A stretch of DNA of 64,000 bases from Ottelia alismoides (GCA_037367405.1 JAZKJV010011400.1:3346501-3410500); one strand, 5' to 3'. Shown: positions 35,940 through 43,450, counted from the first letter of the stretch. A program made the numbers and translations. The notes: generated from the letters alone by a model not told the origin.

Positions 35940-36518
35940 ATGAAACGCTCACGTTTTTCAACACGAACTGCGTTTATCGCGATGACGGTTATCGCGACCT
36001 ATTTTGCTGCATCGAGTCTGTACCAGAGCTGGTTTACCCATCGGTATAGCTATTACGCTTCGGGGATGAAACTTGCCGAACTTCAAAATGGCATGTCATT
36101 CGATCGTGTGCGTTCTTCATTTTCTAGTTCGACGCGATTGCTGCCATCTGATGTTGTGGAGATCGGGCCAACTGAGGGTGGCAAGATTCGACGAAGGACT
36201 GGATTTAGAAACGCAAGTCCGTCTTCAATCATTATGGTTCGAGACTTGTTTAACCAAATGGCGCCGGGGGATGAACTCTTTGTATTCGAAGACTCGACTG
36301 GTGGTGCCGCATACCTTCAGTTTCGTGATGGATTGCTGGTAAATCATCGTCCCGCTCTCTTCGTGCCCACGCCTGAGTACGCCCAAATAAACCATGCCCC
36401 ATTCCCCAGCTTTGCCTTGCGTTTCGGCGTACTTCCGCACTTCATCCTTCTGGTGATAATTGTGCTTAGTGTTGGTCGGCTGCTTAAAGCGTCAACAATG
36501 CCCGAGGGCAATGCCTAG
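35940..36518 (+). CDS. Cassette 29 membrane protein, unknown
   Basis: 192 residues, membrane segments at about 10-28 (FIAMTVIATYFAASSLY) and 160-178 (FGVLPHFILLVIIVLSVG). The loop between has LAELQNGMSFDRVRSSF, which resembles the start of SmpA/OmlA-type modules; weak. No clear attC follows; the next gene starts 60 bases on. Confidence 0.6.
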   Translation: MKRSRFSTRTAFIAMTVIATYFAASSLYQSWFTHRYSYYASGMKLAELQNGMSFDRVRSSFSSSTRLLPSDVVEIGPTEGGKIRRRTGFRNASPSSIIMVRDLFNQMAPGDELFVFEDSTGGAAYLQFRDGLLVNHRPALFVPTPEYAQINHAPFPSFALRFGVLPHFILLVIIVLSVGRLLKASTMPEGNA

Positions 36519-36578
36519 CATTGCTCCGTAATAATGTGTAACGTGTCTAGAGACAGTCGAAAACAGATGGAGGTCTTC

Positions 36579-37448
36579 ATGAAGTGCCCGCTGTGTTTGC
36601 TGCTAGCGCTGGTTAATGTACCGACGGCACATTCTGATGATCTTGCGACGATGCGATTGCCTCCGCGAATCGAGCCACAGTACGACTCCGAGCCTGCATA
36701 CTTATTACTTGCATTTGGTCAAGACACGCTAACGCCGGTTTGGCTCGTCGCCGACGCCGAGTGCATCTATATCGACCGAAATGCGAATGGCGACCTTACT
36801 GACCAAGGTGAACGCATCGCAGCTAGCGCTGTCCAGAAAATAGACAGTTCTAGCGCATTGTTTCGCGAAATGCGAACATATGATCTGGGCGATATCGATA
36901 CCGCAACCAGCGGATCGCAGTACAAGAAAATTAGATTCCAGCAATTTCGACTGCCAACTGAAAACTTCGTTGCGCGGACGCCGGAAGAGCTGTCCCAAAT
37001 CACGTTAATGAAGAAGTTGCCACATTTCGGCGGTGGCACCATTCGAGTCCACGTTGGCGATTTCAAGCAAAACGCAGGTCCCGCATTCTACAGTTCGCCA
37101 AGCATCGCTTGGGTGGTGCATTTCGACGGCCCACTTTCAATGTCCGTGGATGAACAGTCGGCAGGTAAACCATTGGAGATCGATCCTTCGACGAAGCAGT
37201 TCCCGTTTCAGCTTCGAGTCGGAACCAAAGGCTTGGGACTAGATGCTTTTGCTTTTACGGAATGCCCTGTGGAACGGAAACTGCGCGCGGTCGGAAACGG
37301 AGACCAAGCGGGAACGGTAAAATTCCAGTACTGCGGAGCCAATTACTGCACAACCATTGAGCTTCCTGACGTAGATTCAGCCGAGATGATAAGCTCCACA
37401 TATCCGTTCCGCCATTTGCTGGAAGGATCATCGAACCTCTTGAGCTGA
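36579..37448 (+). CDS. Cassette 30 secreted planctomycete protein
   Basis: 289 residues from ATG 36579, GGAGG 5 bases upstream. Signal peptide MKCPLCLLLALVNVPTAHS. The mature part has CIYIDRNANGDLTDQGER, a dockerin/EF-hand-like DxNxNGDL calcium motif common in exported planctomycete proteins, and VVHFDGPLSMSV. The rest is beta-rich. Role unknown. Confidence 0.75.
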   Translation: MKCPLCLLLALVNVPTAHSDDLATMRLPPRIEPQYDSEPAYLLLAFGQDTLTPVWLVADAECIYIDRNANGDLTDQGERIAASAVQKIDSSSALFREMRTYDLGDIDTATSGSQYKKIRFQQFRLPTENFVARTPEELSQITLMKKLPHFGGGTIRVHVGDFKQNAGPAFYSSPSIAWVVHFDGPLSMSVDEQSAGKPLEIDPSTKQFPFQLRVGTKGLGLDAFAFTECPVERKLRAVGNGDQAGTVKFQYCGANYCTTIELPDVDSAEMISSTYPFRHLLEGSSNLLS

Positions 37449-37478
37449 ATGTCAAACTGAAGCGTAAATAGCGTTCGA

Positions 37479-37567
37479 CGTAACAATCGCATGCAACGGA
37501 GCCGGCGGTCGGGCCGGTTCTGAAATCAACGCATCTCGCGCTGGCCCGCTGATGCGTGTCGTTATCC
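37479..37567 (+). repeat. attC30
   Basis: Box ACGTAAC at 37479-37485, core GTTATCC at 37561; attC17/attC20 subfamily. Confidence 0.93.
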
Positions 37568-37608
37568 GGCCTAAGTCCAATTGTTGATCACACGAGTTAG
37601 TGAGCGAC

Positions 37609-38028
37609 ATGCAATTCTCAATTCGCTTCCTGTTGATCGTCACAGCGATCCTTGCTCTTCTTGCCTATTGTTTCGCTTTCCTCTCTCAAACCACGTACTT
37701 GATTGCACTGGTGCCCGTTCCCTTGGCAATTGCCTTCACTTGTCACTACTCGCTGAATCAGAATCACGGATCTTCTTCGTTCGTCGCTTTGGTATCGGCA
37801 GTGCTGATCGGTTCTACATTGATGGCGTGGGGTTCCTACGACCAAACATTCAACAAGGAAGCAGTTGGCTTCCTTGTCGGTGGAGGATGGGGTTCCGTTG
37901 TCGCGTCTGCAATCTTCGGGGCCGTTTTTGGTATGATCTGCGGCATTGTTTCGACGATGCTTTACTTAATCGTTGCCGCAGCCATTGGACGACCAGATTC
38001 AAACTTGACCGACCAGAATGCCGGATAA
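37609..38028 (+). CDS. Cassette 31 multi-pass membrane protein
   Basis: 139 residues from ATG 37609 (GTG 37600 possible). Four hydrophobic segments (about 5-24, 26-44, 55-72, 85-125). A GGGWGSVVASAIFGAVFGM glycine-rich stretch may pack helices. Not recognised. Confidence 0.65.
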   Translation: MQFSIRFLLIVTAILALLAYCFAFLSQTTYLIALVPVPLAIAFTCHYSLNQNHGSSSFVALVSAVLIGSTLMAWGSYDQTFNKEAVGFLVGGGWGSVVASAIFGAVFGMICGIVSTMLYLIVAAAIGRPDSNLTDQNAG

Positions 38029-38075
38029 CAATCCCATGCACCTAAGCTCCCGCCGGTGCTTTGCTAACTCGCGCG
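38023..38075 (+). repeat. Half attC31 (left arm only)
   Basis: Box GGATAAC and left arm CCCATGCACCTAAGCTCCCG; no right arm. Confidence 0.6.
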
Positions 38076-38112
38076 ACAAATAGATTCAATAAGTACTACG
38101 AGGATTTTGAGG

Positions 38113-38364
38113 ATGGAAGAATTAATCGGCGGCTGGACGGGCAAGAACGTCGTGGTTGTGCTACGAGTCGGTGGCGGAATGACTGAGCACAAGCATTCGA
38201 CTCTCGAAGGGACGCTGCTGAAAGTCGCGGAGTCGGGAGTGTTACTGAGACTACCCAAGGATCGGCCGCTCGGAGGACCGACGGATCAGACATTCGTCCC
38301 AATCGCCGCAATCCTGCACGTTTGCCTGTCCGAACGAGATAAACTAGCAAGTGGCTTAGAGTAG
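38113..38364 (+). CDS. Cassette 32 small beta-barrel protein, Sm-like by pattern
   Basis: 83 residues from ATG 38113. The alternation GKNVVVVLRVGG...STLEGTLLKVAESGVLLRLP...FVPIAAILHV follows the five-strand pattern of Sm/Hfq-type barrels (strand 2 with a Gly, closing strand with an Ile pair). This is a fold guess from the pattern; RNA binding is not shown. Confidence 0.55.
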   Translation: MEELIGGWTGKNVVVVLRVGGGMTEHKHSTLEGTLLKVAESGVLLRLPKDRPLGGPTDQTFVPIAAILHVCLSERDKLASGLE

Positions 38365-38388
38365 TTCCCTTATTGGAGGCGAACAAAG

Positions 38389-38470
38389 CGATGGACGCGA
38401 AGTGCTCGATTGGGCGTTTTGACTTGCTTTGAGTCTCCTGCTCGCACTGGGTCATCGCAAACTTTCGTCG
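38389..38470 (+). repeat. attC32, degenerate
   Basis: Box GGCGAAC at 38389-38395, arms GCGATGGACGCGAAGTGC and GCACTGGGTCATCGC pair; the core is GTC (38467) instead of GTT. Confidence 0.7.
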
Positions 38471-38478
38471 AATGAAAC

Positions 38479-38985
38479 ATGGCTGCTTTCTCCGAGTTCA
38501 TTATTAACGACGACTGGAAAGCTGAGGTCGTACTCTATTGGGATACATCGTATGTACTCGATAGCGGCGAATTGCTGCCAATAAAGCAAATTGAGTCGTG
38601 GTGTCGCACCTGTAGGAACGTCGTGGCTGGAGAACGTATTCCCTCGATCGACGACATCCAACGGGAAATCGCGATGTTGTCTGATCCATCCGACAAGATT
38701 CATCGATGCTTTGGTCGATCAACAATCGACAATTGGCTAGCAAACGAGAAACTGCGGTTGCCATGGAGAGCTACGCGAATTTCGCCCCCGCACTGTCTCG
38801 ATTGCTTCTCGACTGATATCGCGCATATTTTGACAGACGATTTTGTAGACGTTGATTCGCGTACGAAAATACATCGCGTCACTGGCGGGCACGCGTCCAT
38901 GGACCATGAGGTCTTTCGGCGCTTGACGCCGGAAGGTGTCCTCATCGACACGGACGATCCACTTCACGCCATAAAGTTCCACTAG
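38479..38985 (+). CDS. Cassette 33 protein with Cys motifs, unknown
   Basis: 168 residues, soluble. WCRTCRNVV at about 42-50 and PPHCLDCFS at about 104-112 form two CxxC pairs, likely one zinc site. The frame between (DDIQREIAMLSDPSDKIHR) is helical. Not recognised. Confidence 0.65.
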   Translation: MAAFSEFIINDDWKAEVVLYWDTSYVLDSGELLPIKQIESWCRTCRNVVAGERIPSIDDIQREIAMLSDPSDKIHRCFGRSTIDNWLANEKLRLPWRATRISPPHCLDCFSTDIAHILTDDFVDVDSRTKIHRVTGGHASMDHEVFRRLTPEGVLIDTDDPLHAIKFH

Positions 38986-38994
38986 CAGCATCCA

Positions 38995-39084
38995 CTTGAA
39001 CGCTCGACGAACCCAAGCGGCGGATCAGGCGTTTCATGAGATCAAACTTTTTTCGCAGCCGCTGGGATATCGGTGGCGTTCTGT
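38995..39084 (+). repeat. attC33
   Basis: Box CTTGAAC at 38995-39001, core GTTCTGT at 39078. CCCAAGCGGC pairs with GCAGCCGCTGGG. Confidence 0.85.
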
Positions 39085-39246
39085 GCATTCAACGTCTGGC
39101 TGATCACTCGAGTGAACTCATCCATGACGCGGCTCAGGCGACGCTTGCTCGATCGCAATGAACGTGTAACAATTCAATGCGCCCCTGTCGCGGATGGTGC
39201 GTTGCTTAATGGTCAATCACCCGCCGCGACGAGGTGATTTCTAGCG
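39079..39246 (+). repeat. Cassette 34: 168-bp gene-less cassette
   Basis: Only 85 bases separate the core of attC33 from the AAC box of attC34. No gene fits and no promoter match is obvious. One of the shortest possible cassettes. Confidence 0.8.
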
Positions 39247-39252
39247 TTATCC
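39164..39252 (+). repeat. attC34
   Basis: Box GTGTAAC at 39164-39170, core GTTATCC at 39246. CGCCCCTGTCGCGG pairs with CCGCGACGAGGTG. Confidence 0.9.
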
Positions 39253-39295
39253 GATTCCACTTACCCACCAATGACCACAGTGAGGAGCAACGTAG

Positions 39296-39850
39296 ATGGC
39301 CAAGAAGAAAACAACGATTGATTCACCATCCCAGGCTAGAATTGACGATCTCATCGCCAAGCTCCGAATAGCGATCCCAAGGTCTCTCGAATCACTTTCT
39401 CAAGAGTTTTCGGATATTTGCGGCTACGCCATTTGCACAACTTGGTATGTAGAGTTCCTAGTACCTGTTTTTCAACGCAAATGTGAACTGAATGATAATC
39501 CATATGCTTACGATAGGTTCTCGCCACCTGAATGGGCCGCCATGAACGATAAATCTCGCGATGACACTTTCGGTGACGACGTAGACCAGGCGCGCATCGC
39601 GTTTTGTGAACATTGCGGAATGCTTGACGAAGATACCGCCAGCAATGTTAGAAGAGCGTTCATGGATGGTCTGCTTGAACTGCTCGTTTGTCTCGACACC
39701 GAGAACAAAATCGGGGCCAAATCGGACGATCGGTATTTAGCCATTTGGATTGACGGTGACGACGACTTCCTAATCAAAGCCTCTAAACTACTGAATACGA
39801 AGAAAATACACAAACATGTTCGTGACGAAATGTCGCTTGGTTTCGACTAA
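39296..39850 (+). CDS. Cassette 35 protein, DUF4303-like by pattern
   Basis: 184 residues, soluble. ARIDDLIAKLRIAIPRSLES then FSDICGYAICTTWYVEFLVP resembles the start of DUF4303-type proteins (helix, then a hydrophobic strand with Y-A-x-C-T). The C-terminal YLAIWIDGDDDFLIKASKLL fits the same pattern. Some such families act as toxin-immunity proteins. Tentative. Confidence 0.6.
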   Translation: MAKKKTTIDSPSQARIDDLIAKLRIAIPRSLESLSQEFSDICGYAICTTWYVEFLVPVFQRKCELNDNPYAYDRFSPPEWAAMNDKSRDDTFGDDVDQARIAFCEHCGMLDEDTASNVRRAFMDGLLELLVCLDTENKIGAKSDDRYLAIWIDGDDDFLIKASKLLNTKKIHKHVRDEMSLGFD

Positions 39851-39959
39851 TGAACTCGGATAAAGTCGAACTGTCCGAAGTATCTGGCTTGGTAAGAACA
39901 GTCGATCGCGGATGATCGATGATTCTCCGCGGGGCTGATTGTAATGAAGCGATTGTTCC

Positions 39960-40012
39960 ACGGCCGTTGCCGAACAATGCAATGGACATGCTCGATCAGG
40001 GCAATCAGCGCG
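39960..40012 (+). repeat. Repeat A fragment
   Basis: GCCGAACAATGCAATGGACA and CAGGGCAATCAGCGCGACTAC match the tandem part of repeat A. No attC is left between cassette 35 and the next small gene, so this is another fusion scar. Confidence 0.65.
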
Positions 40013-40057
40013 ACTACGACCACCATAGCTAACCCGAGGCTTGTTGCGAGACAAATC

Positions 40058-40207
40058 ATGAACAACGCGAACTGGGTGTGTTTCGACTGCCGGGTTACAA
40101 TACGAAGATCGTCTTGGCGGCTCCTAATCTTTTACAAACCATGGCTTTTTGGTGATACATGGGGTGGCGCTGTCAAATGTCCGCAATGCCGTAAACTTGA
40201 ACCCTAG
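40058..40207 (+). CDS. Small zinc-ribbon-like protein
   Basis: 49 residues from ATG 40058. WVCFDCRVTIRR at the start and KCPQCRKLEP at the end form two CxxC pairs, a minimal zinc ribbon. It is short but the pairing of motifs argues that it is real or a close relative of a real gene. Confidence 0.5.
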   Translation: MNNANWVCFDCRVTIRRSSWRLLIFYKPWLFGDTWGGAVKCPQCRKLEP

Positions 40208-40209
40208 TT

Positions 40210-40245
40210 TTTTTGTGGCGATATGGGTAAACGGTGTCGTTCGTC
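40210..40245 (+). repeat. Half attC35 (right arm and core)
   Basis: GGCGATATGGGTAAACGGTG then core GTTCGTC at 40239; the left arm is gone. Confidence 0.55.
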
Positions 40246-40273
40246 CAGAAGATAAGATGCCTCTGTGAGTAGG

Positions 40274-40777
40274 ATGCAATCGAGACTCAGACTCTTTGTT
40301 TTGACAATCCTCACTGCCGGGATTGTCACGTATTCCACATTCTTGTTCTGGCAAGACTGGAAATCCGAAAAGTCCCGCCGTGCAGCCGCGAAGGCTGAAG
40401 CATGGCGTGAAAGCATGCTCGCTAAGGCCTGGGCAGCTTGTGATCGACTTGAAGACGATGGCGCAAGAATACCACGACACAAAATGCTCGAAGGTTCTGC
40501 GATGCAATTCATCGATCTTACGACATGGCACGGAACAGACAAGCGTCTTTCACCACTATTAGAACTCTCAAATCTCCCTGAGCTTCGTCCGTATGACAAC
40601 CAGCTCTATATTCGACTTGGTCCCGCCGTTGGCGATGAAGTTGTGTCGACGCTAGTGAGACTCAAGAATATCGCGATTCTCGATCCCGCCAATAGCAACC
40701 TCACGACTTCAGCAGTGGAACGAATCGTCGATGCGAATCCAAACTTGAAAATTGGCACTTTCACAATGCCCCCGTAG
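40274..40777 (+). CDS. Cassette 36 membrane-anchored LRR-like protein
   Basis: 167 residues from ATG 40274 (GTG 40265 also in frame). Membrane segment at about 4-24, a charged coiled-coil-like stretch (KSEKSRRAAAKAEAWRESML) and LRR-like ends (EVVSTLVRLKNIAILDPANS, SAVERIVDANPNLKI). The layout resembles the cassette 20 protein. Confidence 0.65.
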   Translation: MQSRLRLFVLTILTAGIVTYSTFLFWQDWKSEKSRRAAAKAEAWRESMLAKAWAACDRLEDDGARIPRHKMLEGSAMQFIDLTTWHGTDKRLSPLLELSNLPELRPYDNQLYIRLGPAVGDEVVSTLVRLKNIAILDPANSNLTTSAVERIVDANPNLKIGTFTMPP

Positions 40778-40781
40778 GTCC

Positions 40782-40871
40782 GGACGAATAAAAAATATAG
40801 GCGAGTTGCGAGTCGCGCGTTCGCTGATGGTAGGTCACTTGGCCGCAACCTCGTAATTTTAGACGTTCGGC
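40782..40871 (+). repeat. attC36
   Basis: Core GTTCGGC at 40865; CGAGTTGCGAGTC left arm and GGCCGCAACCTCG right arm. The AAC box is mutated (GACGAATA). Related to attC41. Confidence 0.75.
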
Positions 40872-40887
40872 CTCAGGAGACGCACGA

Positions 40888-41172
40888 ATGGCTACGCGAA
40901 ACAAAATTAGCTGGTTTATCCAACCATACACGACGCAAGAACCGTCAAGAAGACAAGACCATGGGATGCACACTAAGTCGCCGAACGCGTCCGGAGCGGG
41001 CGAGTCGCAGCGGTACTCCTGCTCCTGCTCCTACTCGATGAACTTACGTGACGCATTGAGCACGAGCACGAGCACGAGTATGAGTATGAGTATGAGTATG
41101 AGTATGAGTATGAGTATGAGTATGAGTATGAGTACCGGGCTTCGCCCTCAATACAAGTACGAAACTTTGTGA
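40888..41172 (+). CDS. Cassette 37 open frame over a hexamer microsatellite, doubtful gene
   Basis: 94 codons (MATRNKISWFIQPYTTQEPS) with a tract of alternating Met-Ser from the GAGTAT repeat. The start has AGGAGA 9 bases upstream, which favours a real gene, but residues 30-94 come from repeats and a broken attC-like arm (40966-40990). It may be a gene whose 3' part was overwritten. Confidence 0.35.
   Translation: MATRNKISWFIQPYTTQEPSRRQDHGMHTKSPNASGAGESQRYSCSCSYSMNLRDALSTSTSTSMSMSMSMSMSMSMSMSMSTGLRPQYKYETL
41058..41135 (+). repeat. Hexamer microsatellite (GAGCAC)3(GAGTAT)9GAGTAC
   Basis: Thirteen tandem hexamers, 78 bp. Just upstream (41014-41038) TACTCCTGCTCCTGCTCCTA is roughly complementary to the tract, so the strand can fold back. 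Hexamer length changes keep the frame. Confidence 0.95.
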
Positions 41173-41230
41173 GGCCGACGGGTTGGGCAGGTTCGGGAGA
41201 ACCCTGAAGCTGACGCTTGGGTGAACTTGG

Positions 41231-41260
41231 TTGCGGCTTCGATAACAAACCGGCTATACT
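41231..41260 (+). promoter_or_regulatory. Cassette-borne promoter block 4
   Basis: TTGCGG (41231-41236), 18 bases, TATACT (41255-41260), TCAAGCCGA behind it. It points through attC38 at the YTV-repeat gene. Confidence 0.6.
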
Positions 41261-41291
41261 TCAAGCCGACTGACCGAGTGCCGAAAATCAT

Positions 41292-41383
41292 CGGGAACCA
41301 AGCATTGGAACGAAGTGCTCGACCCAGCGCTTGTGGCTTGCGTAAAGTCAACTCCTTGCACTCGGTCAATGCAGCCGTTCCGC
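41292..41383 (+). repeat. attC38
   Basis: Box CGGGAAC at 41292-41298, core GTTCCGC at 41377. GCATTGGAACGAAGTGC pairs with GCACTCGGTCAATGC, two extra left-arm bases. This site closes cassette 37 (numbering follows the gene order). Confidence 0.88.
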
Positions 41384-41523
41384 CCGCTCGGCTGGACGAC
41401 TTTGTTGCAAACATTGGCGGTTTTTGGTTTGTTTGTGCGATATGTCGGCTGGCGACATTGGGACCGTCCGATATAAGAGTACCGATACCCGAGGCATCAC
41501 GAACGCTAGCAAATGGAGTGGCT

Positions 41524-41976
41524 ATGAAAATCAAATTTGTTTTGCTATCAATCGCGTTGTTAATCGGCGGCGCTGCAATTACGGCGGCGCTGCGGCGGGC
41601 AAAAGACACAGAAATGGACGCACGAATATCACCGACAGAGTCCACTGCTGTGTCCGAGCCTGGTGAGCATCTGGCGTCGCCACCGGCTGGTATGCGAGCT
41701 GTCGTGGAAACGAAAACAAAGCTAATAAATTACACGGTCATGAATCCGGTGTATGAGAAGCGCCAAGAGGAAGTCAACTACACGGTGATGAAACCGGTGT
41801 ATGAGACGAAAGAAAAGACCATCACGTACACCGTCTGTACTATGGTCCCAGAAACCAGAACTAAGACTGTTGAATACACTACCTGTCGTATGGTGCCGGA
41901 AACGAAGCAAAAAACGGTCGAGTACCAGGAAGTTCGGTATGTACCGATCGAGGATTCAAGTTCCCGGTCCAAGTGA
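41524..41976 (+). CDS. Cassette 38: exported YTV-repeat protein
   Basis: 150 residues from ATG 41524. Signal or anchor at about 3-22 (IKFVLLSIALLIGGAAITAA). From residue 66 on it is five tandem units of about 16 residues: INYTVMNPVYEKRQEE, VNYTVMKPVYETKEKT, ITYTVCTMVPETRTKT, VEYTTCRMVPETKQKT, VEYQEVRYVP. This is the YTV motif known from Rhodopirellula proteins, probably cell-wall or envelope related. Confidence 0.85.
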   Translation: MKIKFVLLSIALLIGGAAITAALRRAKDTEMDARISPTESTAVSEPGEHLASPPAGMRAVVETKTKLINYTVMNPVYEKRQEEVNYTVMKPVYETKEKTITYTVCTMVPETRTKTVEYTTCRMVPETKQKTVEYQEVRYVPIEDSSSRSK

Positions 41977-42014
41977 TCTGGCAAATTGGCGGACGGTCGT
42001 TCGGCAATACAAAA

Positions 42015-42227
42015 ATGGCCACCGAGTCTTCTGGCAAACCATCTAGTCTCAGACTCACAACAGCTGGATCCGTGGCATTTGTTGCTGTTGGTACCTATTG
42101 TGCTACGACTGCTGCGTTCCTTTCTCTGTACTACTTGTTGAACCTACTCGATCGTCACGCTGAAAGCGGAGTAGGAGTAGGAGATCCTTGGCTTCCCCGA
42201 CAATTTCAATGTTACAATTGGGCGTGA
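42015..42227 (+). CDS. Cassette 39 small membrane protein
   Basis: 70 residues from ATG 42015, one membrane segment (SVAFVAVGTYCATTAAFLSL). A GTT core (41998-42000) with part of a right arm precedes it (GGCGGACGGTCGTTCGG), so it is probably a separate cassette with a decayed attC in front. Not recognised. Confidence 0.5.
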   Translation: MATESSGKPSSLRLTTAGSVAFVAVGTYCATTAAFLSLYYLLNLLDRHAESGVGVGDPWLPRQFQCYNWA

Positions 42228-42270
42228 CCCAAAGCCCGTGGTTGATCAGTACGCTAGCCCCGAATCGCTC

Positions 42271-42306
42271 CACGAACAAAATGTTAGACCGAAGCCGCAG
42301 TGGCTA
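42271..42306 (+). repeat. Half attC39 (left arm)
   Basis: Box CACGAAC and left arm ATGTTAGACCGAAGCCGC; the right arm is missing before the next gene starts. Confidence 0.55.
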
Positions 42307-42310
42307 GCGA

Positions 42311-42793
42311 ATGACAGCGATACCTCAATGGTTTCCTGTGGCGAGTGAATGTATACTAATCTCTGGTACGGACAGAATTGACATGCCTACCGTCGCAGAT
42401 GAATTCGATCCACCCCAGGGATTCACCGAATCACTGCTGGCTTCAGAGGTACTGCCGAAGCTTGCATCGTTTGAGCTCGATGGTTGCCAGAAACTAATCG
42501 CGCAACTTGTCATCGCCATTCAGGATAGGACGATCAACATTGGGACTTTCGATTCGACGGGCTCTACCGTCGCACACCCTAACGGCGAACTTCGCATTCG
42601 CACTCGAAAGACAGCTAGCGAAACTCGTGTGATATGGAGAATTGAATCACTCTTTCCAGGTATCATGACATCCACCGGATTCGTTGGGTTTGATTCCGGA
42701 GGTGATGGGAGACGGCTTGATGGACAATGGCTGATACGATCCACTGGATGGAATGGCAAGTATAACGTACGGAGTTGGCGGGGCTGGACTTAA
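42311..42793 (+). CDS. Cassette 40 protein, unknown
   Basis: 160 residues (ATG 42383, 24 codons on, is an alternative start). Soluble; beta-rich second half (GELRIRTRKTASETRVIWRI, STGFVGFDSGGDGRRLDGQW). Not recognised. Confidence 0.6.
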   Translation: MTAIPQWFPVASECILISGTDRIDMPTVADEFDPPQGFTESLLASEVLPKLASFELDGCQKLIAQLVIAIQDRTINIGTFDSTGSTVAHPNGELRIRTRKTASETRVIWRIESLFPGIMTSTGFVGFDSGGDGRRLDGQWLIRSTGWNGKYNVRSWRGWT

Positions 42794-42799
42794 CGCCGC

Positions 42800-42889
42800 A
42801 GGTAACAATCCAATGCACGCGAGTTGCGAGTCGCGTGTTTTCCAATTGCCACTTCACTGGCCGCAACCGCGTGATTGGTGTTGTTCTTC
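42800..42889 (+). repeat. attC41
   Basis: Box AGGTAAC at 42800-42806, core GTTCTTC at 42883. Arms AATGCACGCGAGTTGCGAG and GGCCGCAACCGCGTGATT. Confidence 0.92.
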
Positions 42890-42892
42890 GTG

Positions 42893-43255
42893 ATGCAAAT
42901 GAATCCTTACAGCTCCCCGAATACACCGGCGCAAGTTTGCAACGAAAAGCCAATCATCCAGCGAAGATTCGCCTGGGGTCGACTGATGCTCTCGTTGATC
43001 GGTGTTCCCGTTGTCGGGTATGCAATTGACTTTGCCACGCTCGTGATCACGAACATTCTCGGAGGTCCATACCAGCCTGATTCGGTACCAACCTCAAGAC
43101 ACTTGTATTGGTGGGGCATTCATTCAGCCGTGGCACCTTGGATTTACGCAAGCACCGCCTTCGTAACGATAGTTTTAACATACTGTGTAATTGTGGCTGC
43201 GAAAGACCAGCATACTTGTTTGACTAACCAAGACGAACCAAGGGATACGCAATAA
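42893..43255 (+). CDS. Cassette 41 membrane protein
   Basis: 120 residues from ATG 42893 (ATG 42899 close by), four bases after the attC core, so almost without leader. Two hydrophobic segments (LMLSLIGVPVVGYAIDFATL; WIYASTAFVTIVLTYCVIVA). Starts MQMNPYSSPNTPAQ, a type of opening often seen in planctomycete membrane proteins (NPYxSP). Not recognised. Confidence 0.65.
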   Translation: MQMNPYSSPNTPAQVCNEKPIIQRRFAWGRLMLSLIGVPVVGYAIDFATLVITNILGGPYQPDSVPTSRHLYWWGIHSAVAPWIYASTAFVTIVLTYCVIVAAKDQHTCLTNQDEPRDTQ

Positions 43256-43301
43256 CTCGCCGAAACGGGACGTCGGGGTTCGGCCAAAATTGCCGTTATC
43301 C
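43250..43301 (+). repeat. attC42, short (52 bp)
   Basis: Box CAATAAC at 43250-43256, core GTTATCC at 43295; GCCGAAAC pairs with GGTTCGGC. Much shorter than its neighbours, closer to the 57-60 bp class known from mobile integrons. Confidence 0.65.
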
Positions 43302-43315
43302 TATTGGTAACTTAG

Positions 43316-43426
43316 ATGGCTGACTCGCAATACAAAGAGTTCCATGGCATCCGCGCCTTGAACGCGGTTGACGCCCTCAGCATTGCGGCAAGCAACAGCA
43401 AGCTGAAAGAGATGGAAGAGAAATAG
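43316..43426 (+). CDS. Cassette 42, first gene: 36-residue peptide
   Basis: A short frame (MADSQYKEFHGIRALNAVDA, ending KLKEMEEK) that forms an amphipathic helix. It lies 24 bases before the next gene, which has AAGGAGAG upstream. The pair in one cassette recalls the compact two-gene layout of toxin-antitoxin cassettes, but neither sequence is recognised. Confidence 0.45.
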   Translation: MADSQYKEFHGIRALNAVDALSIAASNSKLKEMEEK

Positions 43427-43450
43427 GAACGCCAAGGAGAGCCATGCAAA

